A stretch of DNA of 64,000 nucleotides from Rhizobium redzepovicii (GTDB lineage: Bacteria; Pseudomonadota; Alphaproteobacteria; Rhizobiales; Rhizobiaceae): assembly GCF_019793435.1 (NCBI RefSeq), contig NZ_JAILYH010000023.1, positions 1 to 64,000 on the forward strand, read 5' to 3'. A program made the position numbers and the translations under genes. The notes under the pieces are model-generated. The model saw only the letters and a list, made by a program, of their open reading frames with translations, was not told where the DNA came from and made no database searches. Each line of letters begins with the position of its first letter. Position 1 is the first letter of the stretch. Shown piece after piece: positions 35,876 to 45,493 of the stretch.

Positions 35876-36360
35876 CGGAAATGCCTTATCTCAAGCAGAA
35901 CCGTCTCGCAGACGTGATTGCTGCCATTCAGTTCATGTCCCAGAACGTGCGCTCCAGCCAACCTTGCGAGAAGTGGGCAGACTACATTTCTGGCGATAAG
36001 ACGAAAGCGGATCATTGGCGAGAGGTGTTCGATGAACATCCAGAGTTCTTCCGCAAGTCGCCTGACAATGTCGATCACTATGCGCTGATCTGGCGTCGAG
36101 CGTCGCCTCGTCTCTTTTATCGCAAAGAGGATCGGCTGCTGACGAAGCCAGAATACGATCAGCTTTCCGCCGAGGAACGGACCTTTGTGTCACGGGTGCG
36201 GGTGCCGGACGCCGAGATCAAGACTCTAATCGACATTGCCATCGAACTGCATGCCAAAGCGCGCGAGCAACATACAGATTGGCGCTGGTGGGTGCCGACC
36301 GTTGCGAGCTTCGTCGGATCGCTTGTCGCGGTTCTGCTTGGCGTCGCGTTTGGCAAATAG
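35872..36360 (+). CDS. Tail-anchored membrane protein within the DISARM operon
   Basis: A 162-residue protein, ATGA-coupled to drmMI. Residues 1-130 form a soluble charged domain (MSQNVRSSQPCEKWADYISG, HPEFFRKSPDN, LIWRRASPRLFY). Residues of about 138-160 form a single hydrophobic helix (WWVPTVASFVGSLVAVLLGV), so the protein should sit in the inner membrane with the domain in the cytoplasm. It is not a core DISARM protein. It might tether the system to the membrane or act as a sensor or effector; this is inference. Confidence 0.75.
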   Translation: MTEMPYLKQNRLADVIAAIQFMSQNVRSSQPCEKWADYISGDKTKADHWREVFDEHPEFFRKSPDNVDHYALIWRRASPRLFYRKEDRLLTKPEYDQLSAEERTFVSRVRVPDAEIKTLIDIAIELHAKAREQHTDWRWWVPTVASFVGSLVAVLLGVAFGK

Positions 36361-36424
36361 AAGATCGCAAGAAATTCTTGCATAATGGAATTTGCAAGAT
36401 TATATGGGGCGAAGGAGAACCCCA

Positions 36425-37528
36425 ATGACCACGACCATCGGCGCACGCATCAAATCATTGCGAGAGCAGCGAAGGCTTTCACAGGAAGACGTGGCTGAGA
36501 AATTCGGCTTTAACGATCGTCAAACCCTGTCGGCCATCGAAACCGGCGACCGCAAGGTCGCAGCGGACGAACTGTTGCGTGCCGTCCAAATCTTCGGCGT
36601 GCCGATCGACTATCTCACTGATCCGTTCATGCTCGCCGGAGAAGGCCGTTTTTCCTGGCGACAGACCGGGGTCGATGGAGACGGGCTCCGTGGCTACGAG
36701 GAGTCCGCCGGTCGTCTGATTGCAGCCTTCCGCACACTCGCACGCCAGACAGGCCACAAGCCTCCTCTCATGCGGCCAGCGTTGAGCCTGTCGAAGCAGT
36801 CGAGCTATAACGACGCAAGTGCCGCTGGCGAACGCTTCGCCGCCGAATTTGATCTCGGAGACGTGCCGGCTCGCCGGCTGGCGGATGCCATGGAAAAGCT
36901 CGGCATCCTAGTCCTGATGGTCGACCCGATCGACGGTGTTTCGGGAGCGGCCTGTCGTCTACCCGAACTGGATGTCGTGCTCATCAATCGCAATGAAATC
37001 CCGGGGCGACGCCATTTTGATCTTGCACATGAGCTTTTTCACATCCTGACATGGGAGAAGATGCCCCCCGAGCATATCGAGGAAGCCATGCCGAAAAGGC
37101 GAAACCGCGTCGAGCAACTGGCAGACAATTTCGCGTCGGCGCTTCTGATGCCTGGAGCCGTGCTGGATCGGTTTGGTGAATGGGGGGGGTTGACGGATGA
37201 GAAATTGGTCGATCGCCTCAATGAAGTGGCAGACGAGATGCTAGTGACATCGCAGGCATTGCGTTGGAGGCTCGTCGGCATGAAGCGTTTGAGCCGCGAG
37301 CTGAGCAATGCGATTTCTGGAGATGACCTAAGAAACAACGGCAGGACGAAACCGGGAAAGCCGGAAACACCGCCGCTGTTCTCAAAGCCGTTCGTCCAGA
37401 TTGTTGCTGCCGCACTGGATGAGGGGCAAACATCGATGCGCCGGATTGCCTCTATCCTTGGTCTTGCCATTGACGATTTTGCCGATCTGTTTGCAGCCCA
37501 TGGCGTCGAAGCGCCTTACGAGTTGTGA
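36425..37528 (+). CDS. Xre-ImmA/IrrE regulator-peptidase
   Basis: A 367-residue fusion. The N-terminal Xre helix-turn-helix (IGARIKSLREQRRLSQEDVA) is followed by an ImmA/IrrE-type zinc peptidase with H202-ELF-H206 in FDLAHELFHILTW. COG2856-type proteins cleave or inactivate repressors when triggered. The protein may repress the DISARM operon and relieve repression after phage damage, or serve as antitoxin to the PIN-like protein encoded six bases downstream. The ATG at 36425 follows AAGGAG; the frame upstream of it is non-coding. Confidence 0.88.
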   Translation: MTTTIGARIKSLREQRRLSQEDVAEKFGFNDRQTLSAIETGDRKVAADELLRAVQIFGVPIDYLTDPFMLAGEGRFSWRQTGVDGDGLRGYEESAGRLIAAFRTLARQTGHKPPLMRPALSLSKQSSYNDASAAGERFAAEFDLGDVPARRLADAMEKLGILVLMVDPIDGVSGAACRLPELDVVLINRNEIPGRRHFDLAHELFHILTWEKMPPEHIEEAMPKRRNRVEQLADNFASALLMPGAVLDRFGEWGGLTDEKLVDRLNEVADEMLVTSQALRWRLVGMKRLSRELSNAISGDDLRNNGRTKPGKPETPPLFSKPFVQIVAAALDEGQTSMRRIASILGLAIDDFADLFAAHGVEAPYEL

Positions 37529-37534
37529 GGCTGC

Positions 37535-38044
37535 ATGGCTCGACACCATGGCCCTGTTCTCGTTGACACCAACGTCATCATCGAGTGCTGGCGTGTCTCG
37601 GCGTGGAAAGCGCTTTGTGGGGGCTACGCGGTCGAGACGGTTGGCGACTGTTTTGTCGAGACGCAGACCGGTTTCCAGAAACGTCGACCCGAAGAGCAGA
37701 TTGATAGCGATGTACTGGCGAAGACACTCAAGGCCGTCCACGCCGTTCAGGATATTGACCATGCCGAGGCGGTGACCAGAGACCTTTCAATCGCGCACCT
37801 CGACGCTGGCGAACGTGCTCTCTGGGCGCATGCGATCCGTAGGAAGGACGCCTGGGTATTGTGCGGTCCGGACAAAGCCAGCCTCCGGATCGGCATTCGC
37901 CTTGGTCTCCGCGAGCGTCTGGTGTCGCTCGAGCGGCTACTCGGTGATGTCGGCTTCAAGCCCAAGTTCGACCTCAAGTCATCATATACACAAAAGTGGC
38001 TTGATCAGGCGCTGGCGCAACTTGCGCAGCTGGAGGGGAAGTAA
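37535..38044 (+). CDS. PIN-like domain protein
   Basis: A 169-residue protein with a PIN-like pattern: LVDTNVIIECW (first Asp), LDAGERALWAHAI (acidic centre), and CGPDKASLRIGIRLGLRERLVSLE (last Asp region), ending in a helical tail. PIN domains are usually metal-dependent RNases. It is encoded six bases after the Xre-ImmA gene and its stop overlaps the drmA start by one base (TAATG), so it is expressed with the DISARM genes. It could be the toxin partner of the Xre-ImmA protein. Confidence 0.72.
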   Translation: MARHHGPVLVDTNVIIECWRVSAWKALCGGYAVETVGDCFVETQTGFQKRRPEEQIDSDVLAKTLKAVHAVQDIDHAEAVTRDLSIAHLDAGERALWAHAIRRKDAWVLCGPDKASLRIGIRLGLRERLVSLERLLGDVGFKPKFDLKSSYTQKWLDQALAQLAQLEGK

Positions 38045-41000
38045 TGTCGAACAATACGACCACGACACCGTTGCAAGATGCGCTAAGCATCCTCCCCAAG
38101 CCGACATCCCCCGTTGAAGTTCGTGAACGCTTGATGAACCTGCTGCGCCGTGATCTGGTTGGAGCGCATCCTGACCTCGATCCTGATCTCGATCGGGAAA
38201 TTATTTCCGGCACGAGCCCCTCAACCTGGTATCTCACCGGTTTTCTCGCCCCCCGCCGCAAGGATAGCCGTGAACGCCGCGCCGAGAAAATTCTCGGAAA
38301 TGGCGCTGCCGACGACGAAAAGGCAGAAGCCCAGCTCGACGCCCTGCGCTCGGCCGAGGGTATGGAACTGGGCGCTCCTGGCTCGGGCAGCGCCGTCGAC
38401 GACGGCGCGAGCGAGCGGCCGCCGATGCGTTCCTTTGTTCCCTCTTCACTAGGTCTGACAGTGCTGCTGCCGCGCTCGGCGAAGACGCTTCAAGCGCGCG
38501 TTACGTGGGGCGACTACGTTACCGAACCGCCGCTCGACAAAGCCGTGTTTTTGCCCGACGAGAGAGAAAAGGCCGTTCAGGCAGGCGAGCAGCCGAAGGA
38601 GCCGCCAAAGAGTTCACTCGATTGGCGCAGAATTCCGCGCGAGGAACGCCTGACCATCGATCTGGCAACATTGCAGGAGGGGATTCCCCAGCGCATCGTG
38701 GTGCCCGAGAGCGCAGCCCCGCAGGTGCCAGGGGGCGGGCTCGAACTGGTGGTTACCGTTCGGCCGGCCCAGACGGCAGGCATCGATGGCATCCGGGACG
38801 ATGTTCTGGCAGTCTCCGTTTTTCTGGTGAACGCCCGCCCGGAAACATATCGCCGCTTCGGAGACATCGCCTTCTGCTTCCAGGCTCGCCTCGAACTGCA
38901 TACCGTCGATGGTTTTGCGCCTCGCGACGACCGCGCATCGTATAATGCCAGCGATTTCGATGAGCGCCTTGCCGATCTCCATTACCGTGATGTCTGCTCC
39001 TTTGCCGTTGGCCACAACACCTCAGCCGATTGGTGCGTGCTCGACGAGCGTGGTCGGATCGTGACCGTATTCACCAATCCTATCCCCGTCCAAGAGGTGG
39101 AAAAGCTTGGTGCCGACATTCCCGTTCCCGCTGTGGAGCGGAGCATGGACGAACTGGAGAAGGCCGCGGCTGATGTCGCCAGTCTGAAAGCCGCACTTTC
39201 CGCCCTGCCGGTCGAATATGCCAAATGGGCCATCGAGCAGGATGGGTTGATTGCCGACGTCTCGGGAGCACGCCGCCAACACGTCGCGCGCGACTGCCTT
39301 GTGAGAATCCGCGAGGCCTGCCGCCGCATCGAAGGCGGGATCGATCGTCTGGTGAATGACCCGACGAGCCGCGAGGCCTTCCGTATCATGAACAAGGTCA
39401 TGGCGCGGGCGAACCGACAGCGGGCTGCGGCCGACAACAAGAAGCCGCTGTCAGAGCAACGCGCACCGACATGGCGCTTGTTCCAGCTAGCCTTCATCCT
39501 TCTCAACCTCGACGGCTTGGCTGACCCCGGCCATGACGATCGGCCGATTGTCGATCTCCTGTTCTTCCCGACCGGTGGCGGCAAGACAGAAGCCTATTTG
39601 GGGCTCGCGGCCTTCGCCATTGCCCGCCGCCGTCTGGCCAATCCGGGCCTGGAGGGTGCGGGGCTGTCGGTCGTGATGCGCTACACGCTGCGGCTTCTGA
39701 CGCTCGACCAGCTGCAACGTGCGGCAGGTCTCGTCTGCGCGCTCGAGCTCGAGCGGAAAAGCAATCCTGAACTCGGGACCTGGCCCATCGAGATCGGTCT
39801 CTGGGTAGGGGGAGGCGCGACCCCCAACGCGCTCGGCGACGCCAGGAACAAGAACCCAAGCACTGCCGTTGCCTGGTTGGCGGAACACCGCAGCCGAAAC
39901 GGGCCGGCACCGGCCCCGATGAAGAACTGCCCTTGGTGTGGTGAGCGCTTCAACAAGAACAGTTTCCAGATTCATCCAAACCTGACCAAGCCAGAACGCC
40001 TGGACATTCGCTGCGACAATCTGCATTGCGAATTTTCAGGCGCTGACCGTCTACCGATAGTGGTGGTCGATGATGAGATTTATCGTCGTCTGCCAGCCTT
40101 CATGATCGCGACTGTCGATAAGTTTGCCAGCGTCCCCTGGGAAGGTCGCGCAGGCGCATTCTTCGGCCACGTCACCCGCTCGGATTATTCAGGGTTCTAC
40201 GGTGCCGGTGAAGCAGATGGCACCCGCATGTCGCGGGAACTGCGCCCCATCGACCTGATCATCCAGGACGAACTGCATTTGATCTCCGGACCACTCGGCA
40301 CCATCGCCGGCCTTTACGAGACGGCATTCGATCTGCTCGCCTCACGCCAGATCAACGGCGAGCGTCGTGGCCCGAAGATCGTTGCGTCCACGGCAACCGT
40401 TCGGCGGGCGGAAACCCAGATCAAGAACCTATTCGGCCGCTCGAAGACGGCGATCTTCCCGCCGCCCGGCATCAGCCGCCACGACTCCTTCTTTGCGAAG
40501 GTCGACCGGGAATCGCCATCGCGCTTCTATGCCGGCATTGCATCGCCAGGCCGTGGCCCGAAACTGGTTTACCTGCGGGCGCTGCAGACGATCCTTTCCG
40601 GTGCCGCAGCCCTTTCGACAGGGAACGACAACGATCCTGCCGACCCCTACCTGACGGCTCTCTGCTACTTCAACGCCCTTCGAGAGCTCGGAGGCGCACG
40701 GCGTATCGTCGAGGATGAGGTGCGGGCGCATCTGACCAGCTACGGCAGCAGCCGTGTCCGCAAACAACCGAGTGGACAGCCGTTCGCCGATAGGACATTG
40801 CGTGAAGTCCAGGAGCTGACTTCGCGTTACAGCACCGACCAGGTATCGGAGGCACGCACGCGGCTAGGCTATCCGGTGCTAGAGAAGAACGCTGTCGATG
40901 TAGCCTTGGCGACCAACATGATTTCTGTCGGTCTGGATATCGGCCGCCTTGGTCTGATGGTTGTGCAAGGTCAGCCGAAAACGGCTGCCGAATATATTCA

Positions 41001-41577
41001 GGCGACGTCTCGCGTCGGCCGTGAAGCCTCCAAGCCCGGGCTCGTCATCACACTTCTCAACATCCACAAGCCGCGAGACCGAACGCATTACGAACAGTTC
41101 CGCGCATTCCACATGAGCTTCTACCGCGCCGTCGAGGCCACAAGCGTCACTCCGTTCTCTCCTCGGGCATTGGACCGGGCACTTGCAGCAACACTCGTTG
41201 CCGCCGCGCGCCATGTGGAGCCTGACCTCAGCCAGAACGACTTTGTCACGCGGATGGGGGACAACCCCGCTGCCTATACGGCTGTTCGCAAGATAGTCGA
41301 AGAAAAGATGGCGACCGCGAACGTCGAGCAGGAACTGGTCAACCGGTGCCTTGCCCGGCTTGATGAGTTGCGCGACGCGTGGATATCAATAGCTGACAGA
41401 CAGACGGAAAACGGGGATCGCTTCGTCTACGCGAAAGCGGAGCCGGTGCAGCGCCTGTTGCAAGACACCTTGGGCCTACGCGGAAACAACTTCTTCGTCG
41501 CTGCTCGATCCATGCGCGATACCGAACCGGTCGCACTGCTGAAAATCAGAAGGCCTGACGGCCGCTTGTTCGAGTAG
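38044..41577 (+). CDS. drmA: DISARM helicase DrmA
   Basis: An 1177-residue protein. The helicase core has Walker A FPTGGGKTEAYL (Lys514), the DEAH-like box IIQDELHLISG (Asp742), motif III-like ASTATVRRAE, and C-terminal motifs ATNMISVGLDIGRLG and IQATSRVGRE. Four cysteines (CPWCGERF ... RCDNLHCEF, about residues 627-658) form a likely zinc finger inside the core. The N-terminal 400 residues are family-specific. In the DISARM complex DrmA and DrmB bind and act on foreign DNA. Translation is coupled to the PIN-like gene. drmB starts 11 bp downstream. Confidence 0.92.
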   Translation: MSNNTTTTPLQDALSILPKPTSPVEVRERLMNLLRRDLVGAHPDLDPDLDREIISGTSPSTWYLTGFLAPRRKDSRERRAEKILGNGAADDEKAEAQLDALRSAEGMELGAPGSGSAVDDGASERPPMRSFVPSSLGLTVLLPRSAKTLQARVTWGDYVTEPPLDKAVFLPDEREKAVQAGEQPKEPPKSSLDWRRIPREERLTIDLATLQEGIPQRIVVPESAAPQVPGGGLELVVTVRPAQTAGIDGIRDDVLAVSVFLVNARPETYRRFGDIAFCFQARLELHTVDGFAPRDDRASYNASDFDERLADLHYRDVCSFAVGHNTSADWCVLDERGRIVTVFTNPIPVQEVEKLGADIPVPAVERSMDELEKAAADVASLKAALSALPVEYAKWAIEQDGLIADVSGARRQHVARDCLVRIREACRRIEGGIDRLVNDPTSREAFRIMNKVMARANRQRAAADNKKPLSEQRAPTWRLFQLAFILLNLDGLADPGHDDRPIVDLLFFPTGGGKTEAYLGLAAFAIARRRLANPGLEGAGLSVVMRYTLRLLTLDQLQRAAGLVCALELERKSNPELGTWPIEIGLWVGGGATPNALGDARNKNPSTAVAWLAEHRSRNGPAPAPMKNCPWCGERFNKNSFQIHPNLTKPERLDIRCDNLHCEFSGADRLPIVVVDDEIYRRLPAFMIATVDKFASVPWEGRAGAFFGHVTRSDYSGFYGAGEADGTRMSRELRPIDLIIQDELHLISGPLGTIAGLYETAFDLLASRQINGERRGPKIVASTATVRRAETQIKNLFGRSKTAIFPPPGISRHDSFFAKVDRESPSRFYAGIASPGRGPKLVYLRALQTILSGAAALSTGNDNDPADPYLTALCYFNALRELGGARRIVEDEVRAHLTSYGSSRVRKQPSGQPFADRTLREVQELTSRYSTDQVSEARTRLGYPVLEKNAVDVALATNMISVGLDIGRLGLMVVQGQPKTAAEYIQATSRVGREASKPGLVITLLNIHKPRDRTHYEQFRAFHMSFYRAVEATSVTPFSPRALDRALAATLVAAARHVEPDLSQNDFVTRMGDNPAAYTAVRKIVEEKMATANVEQELVNRCLARLDELRDAWISIADRQTENGDRFVYAKAEPVQRLLQDTLGLRGNNFFVAARSMRDTEPVALLKIRRPDGRLFE

Positions 41578-41588
41578 CGAGAAGAACC

Positions 41589-43460
41589 ATGGCAGACATC
41601 ACACAAAGCTTCAGCCAATTGCTCCTGACTTACGGGCCAGGCGCTATGCTCGACCTCCCGGATCAGGCCGTGATCGTGTCGGGGCTGCAGGGTTGGCGCT
41701 ATGGTCCAAACATGAAGACCGTGGCGGAGGATCGCCTGATTGCTCTTCTTCGTGATCAGCTGGGGGACAAGCTGAGCCCCACCTTCTCAGGCCTCCGTCA
41801 GCCACCGGAGCAGGACGAGGAGCGACGCGATGACCGCGCTCCTGGGGTAGAGGTATTGCTTTTTCCGAGCTGGTTTACCGTCGACGAAGATGGGGATGCG
41901 TCCGGTGGCGGCGGGGATCAAACCTCTGCTGCCCTCGAGAAGCGCCGACGAATGGTGGAGTTCGACCACTTGACGGCCACCAAGGGCGGCAAGCTCTCCT
42001 ACAAAGATGATCGGGGCAAGCGCCGGGAAGTGAACCCGATCCGTTTCGTGGCCGCCTGCACGAAGGGGCACCTGCAGGACATCGGTTGGCGATACCTGGC
42101 TCATCGCAATGGCGATCAAACGTGTAGAAAGCCAATGTACTGGGTTGAGCGCGGTGTAAGCTCTGACCCGTCGGACATCTCGGTCCGCTGCACATGCGGT
42201 GCCATGTTGACCATGGCCGACCTCTACAAGCCGAAGTTCTTGGGCACCTGCCGATCAGAGAGCCCTTGGCTCCAGCCGCAAAGGCTGCATGACGAGGAAT
42301 GTGGCATTGACCTACGTTTGCTGCCGCGATCCGCGACCAACACGTATTTTGCCCAGACCGTTACAGTGATCTCGCTGACGAACTCGGATGATCGCGTCCG
42401 CCAAACGGTTCAGGAGCATCGACCAACCATCGATTCAATTCGGCCGTTGCCGAATTTCATCGATATCCTGCGTAGTTTGCCCCATACCAAGGATGCGTTC
42501 GCGGAGTTTTCAGACGAAGAAATTTTGCGCGCACTCGACGAAGAGACTGGGGATGCGAGGACTTCCGCTAATCCCAGGATCGCAGAGTTTGACATCTTGG
42601 CGTCCGGCACTCGTTTCATCGGACATGACGGCCCGTCGTCTCATCTTTTCGCGGAAACATTGCCGTTGGACGAACTGCGTCTGGATCAGCCGTGGCGAGA
42701 TTTCCTGGCGGGGGTCGTCAAGGTTCATCGGCTTCGGGAAGTAACTTGTCTATATGGTTTCACGCGCCTCGAGCCACCGCCAACGGCCGCCGAAAGCGAG
42801 CTGGATGAAATTCAGCTCGCAGTTGACGGTGCCGATCTAGCTAGGAACGTCGAATGGCTCCCGGCCATCGAGCAGTTCGGCGAAGGTATCTTTCTCCACG
42901 TCAATCCGGAGCATCTGAATCGTTGGCGAAGCCAACCCGCGGTGGACGATCGGATGCGTGTGTTGAGAGAGGGGGAATCTCGTGAGGCCGAGAGGTTCGG
43001 TCGACCTCCTTCGCATTTAGGAATAGCCTACTGGGCGCTACATTCGCTTTCCCACGCACTGATGTCCGAGCTTTCATTGGAATGCGGCTATCCACTCTCG
43101 TCCTTGAAAGAGCGTGTCTATTCCAGCGGTGCCGGCCAAGCGGATCGATATGGATTGCTAATTTACACATCGACGGCCGGCGGACAGGGAACGCTCGGCG
43201 GGCTGAGTGGTATGGCTCACCGCGTGGGCGAATTGCTGACCCGAGCGATGAAACGCCTTGAGCTATGCTCCAACGATCCGATTTGCGCGGAGCATACACC
43301 CAACGGCGATCATGATGATCGCCATCTTCATGGCGCTGCCTGTCACGCCTGCCTTCTTATCCCTGAGACGTCGTGCGAGGCTCGGAATACGAGGCTCGAC
43401 CGGGGTCTGCTTGTGCCGACGGTGGTTGCTTCCAATTATGCGTGTTTCGAAATCCTATAG
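41589..43460 (+). CDS. drmB: DISARM protein DrmB (DUF1998)
   Basis: A 623-residue protein. The start is MADITQSFSQLLLTYGPGAML. Conserved DrmB/DUF1998 features include FVAACTKGHLQDIGW, a cysteine pair RCTCGAML, HALMSELSLECGYPLSSLKERVY, TSTAGGQGTLGGL, and the C-terminal cysteine cluster (CSNDPICAEH, GAACHACLLIPETSCE) that probably binds zinc. DrmB works with DrmA and contains a conserved DUF1998 domain. The order drmA-drmB is the DISARM core signature. Confidence 0.93.
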   Translation: MADITQSFSQLLLTYGPGAMLDLPDQAVIVSGLQGWRYGPNMKTVAEDRLIALLRDQLGDKLSPTFSGLRQPPEQDEERRDDRAPGVEVLLFPSWFTVDEDGDASGGGGDQTSAALEKRRRMVEFDHLTATKGGKLSYKDDRGKRREVNPIRFVAACTKGHLQDIGWRYLAHRNGDQTCRKPMYWVERGVSSDPSDISVRCTCGAMLTMADLYKPKFLGTCRSESPWLQPQRLHDEECGIDLRLLPRSATNTYFAQTVTVISLTNSDDRVRQTVQEHRPTIDSIRPLPNFIDILRSLPHTKDAFAEFSDEEILRALDEETGDARTSANPRIAEFDILASGTRFIGHDGPSSHLFAETLPLDELRLDQPWRDFLAGVVKVHRLREVTCLYGFTRLEPPPTAAESELDEIQLAVDGADLARNVEWLPAIEQFGEGIFLHVNPEHLNRWRSQPAVDDRMRVLREGESREAERFGRPPSHLGIAYWALHSLSHALMSELSLECGYPLSSLKERVYSSGAGQADRYGLLIYTSTAGGQGTLGGLSGMAHRVGELLTRAMKRLELCSNDPICAEHTPNGDHDDRHLHGAACHACLLIPETSCEARNTRLDRGLLVPTVVASNYACFEIL

Positions 43461-43562
43461 GGGTAATGTGGGCGCGATTTATCCGCACGTCGACTAAAGT
43501 TTGTAGGCCGTTTCGAAGGTCGTCATTTCAACATTCGCGATTGCTATTCCCGGATCAATCAA

Positions 43563-44735
43563 ATGAAAAAATCAATCAAATTAGCAATCAATGCATTTCC
43601 CTCTGTGCCCGCGAAGTTGCAGCGGCACGATGATGTGACCAAGCCTGTGACTGAGCTCAGCGTTGATCTCGCGGACCTATATCTCCATCATTTCTTTGAC
43701 AAGTGGGAGAGGATTCCGCCAAATCCAGACCCGGTGCACTTCGATCATGTTCGTTACTTGATGCCGACACCAGATTTTCGGTTTCAACGGAATGGATTAG
43801 GGGCCTCCACAACGTCTCGCGGCAACACGTCAAACGAACTTGGGCACGCATTTTGTCGCTGGTTTTTGGCAGAGAAGCTCGACATTACCTATATCGCCCA
43901 CCTCGAACACGTACGCGACCATGGCACATTAACATCCAGGGGCGGCGTTTCCGTTCAAACTGACTACACCACGAAAGGTGACGCTCCAGACTATTTCTGC
44001 GCCGATGGTGGCGGGGCCGTGTCCCTCGCAGAAGCAAAGGGGACGAGCCGCGCAGTCGGTTTCAAAAGCGCGGATTTTAAAAAGTGGCGAAACCAGTTTA
44101 AGAGAGTGAAGGTGCTTGACGCCGCTGGGAAGCTGTTGCGGGTTAAGGGCTACATAGTGGCAACACGTTGGGCCACAGAGCAAAATAGTCCCGCGGTTTA
44201 CACGAAGTTGTCTGCTGAAGACCCTGAAACGGTCGGTGACCGAGAGTTTCGCGATGAAGACGGCCGCGTGGCGGTAGCGGTCAAAGCCGTCCATTACGGA
44301 TCGACGTTTTTGAAGCTTGGTCAACCCCTCATTGCTGCGGCCTTAATAAGCGGATTTTTGCTGCCAAGCGATCTCGAGTTCCAGTTTGCTGTGTGGGAAT
44401 GCCTTCACCCTGCGCTGGCTAGCGTAAGGTTTGTGGGCGGCTATTTCCCCACCGACACAAGGGCAGTTCAACCGTATTTCGATTTCGGCGGGAAACCGGT
44501 GATATCTCCCCCAAATCTGCTGAGGCTTGATGTAAGTGGGGGGACTTTTTTCGGAGTCGAGGAGCAAACCGCGCGATCCCTGATAAAAGCGGCAAAAACG
44601 GACTTCATAAACCTCGCGGGCCTGCGCCCTCTTGATCGATGGCAGGGGGAGGTCAATGGAATGAGCTTTCTTCGAGACGGACACATAATAGGACCTGTAG
44701 ACATCTTTAGGCCCGTCGCGATCATCTCGGTGTAG
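43563..44735 (+). CDS. Putative PD-(D/E)xK nuclease downstream of drmB
   Basis: A 390-residue protein of unknown family. The segment around residues 142-160 has the PD-(D/E)xK arrangement: Pro-Asp143, then 13 residues on Glu157-Ala-Lys159 (LAEAKG), with a helix containing Glu92 ahead of it. It sits on the same strand 102 bp after drmB, the slot where class 1 DISARM loci encode the phospholipase-D-like nuclease DrmC. The gap of 102 bp and AT-richer composition suggest it may have joined separately. A nuclease role in the system is inferred. Confidence 0.6.
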   Translation: MKKSIKLAINAFPSVPAKLQRHDDVTKPVTELSVDLADLYLHHFFDKWERIPPNPDPVHFDHVRYLMPTPDFRFQRNGLGASTTSRGNTSNELGHAFCRWFLAEKLDITYIAHLEHVRDHGTLTSRGGVSVQTDYTTKGDAPDYFCADGGGAVSLAEAKGTSRAVGFKSADFKKWRNQFKRVKVLDAAGKLLRVKGYIVATRWATEQNSPAVYTKLSAEDPETVGDREFRDEDGRVAVAVKAVHYGSTFLKLGQPLIAAALISGFLLPSDLEFQFAVWECLHPALASVRFVGGYFPTDTRAVQPYFDFGGKPVISPPNLLRLDVSGGTFFGVEEQTARSLIKAAKTDFINLAGLRPLDRWQGEVNGMSFLRDGHIIGPVDIFRPVAIISV

Positions 44736-44770
44736 GACAATACTGAGTATGCTGGTCCGGCTTCGGGCTA

Positions 44771-45370
44771 CTAAAGACTGTCGGTAACAAAATCTCGGAT
44801 ATCCTTCACCGAGGCGACATAGCCTTCAACCGTCCCTTTGCGCAGTGACTGGGTTCCGTGATTTCCTTGGCCCCCGATCACTTCGTTTCGATCAGCCTTG
44901 TGGACGATGTTATGGCGACGCGCGATCATCTCGTGCAGTTTTCCGAAATTCCTGGCTTCAACTGCTTCTGGTGCTATGCCGCATTGCTTGAGGGCAGTTT
45001 TCACCTCGCCAAGATCATTGAAACTCTGGTACCTGTCCAAGTAACTTTTGACGACCTCTGTGATCACATCATCGACCAATCGCCCTTTTGATGATGCAAG
45101 TTCACCGAGCGAGATTTTTTGAATTCCCCGCTTACTGCCATTTGGAAACATATAGTTGTTCAGAACCTCTGGCGGATACGTGTCGATTTTCCAGACCATA
45201 AGCGACCTCAAATAGTCTTCGAGCCCCGCGTGGAGAAGGACTAGCGCACCGCGTAGTATGTCGGTGTCTTGAACGCGACGTCGGCCCGGTTTCTCCGGGC
45301 CGTATAGAGAGACGAGATTTTCTACGCGGGTTAGGTTCTCGTTGAGTAGATCGGTTATCGGGCCCAGCAT
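44771..45370 (-). CDS. HEPN-domain protein
   Basis: A 199-residue, mostly helical protein. The RNase-type HEPN motif is R152-HNIV-H157 (RX4H) in HEMIARRHNIVHKADR, preceded by helices resembling the RiboL-PSP/MAE-type HEPN fold (ILRGALVLLHAGLEDYLRSL). It is convergent with the nuclease gene and lies 123 bp downstream of a coiled-coil/winged-helix gene on the same strand. It is likely an RNA-cleaving toxin or defence effector. The start ATG is at 45370. Confidence 0.7.
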   Translation of the reverse strand: MLGPITDLLNENLTRVENLVSLYGPEKPGRRRVQDTDILRGALVLLHAGLEDYLRSLMVWKIDTYPPEVLNNYMFPNGSKRGIQKISLGELASSKGRLVDDVITEVVKSYLDRYQSFNDLGEVKTALKQCGIAPEAVEARNFGKLHEMIARRHNIVHKADRNEVIGGQGNHGTQSLRKGTVEGYVASVKDIRDFVTDSL

Positions 45371-45493
45371 AACTTACGGTTTTTCCAGCTAAAAAGATGC
45401 ATTCTCACGAGGGCATTTTGTCAACCACGACGATATATAAGAGAGGCCGACCAAAACCTGCAACTGAGACCGAACAAGACATTTATGATCCGG

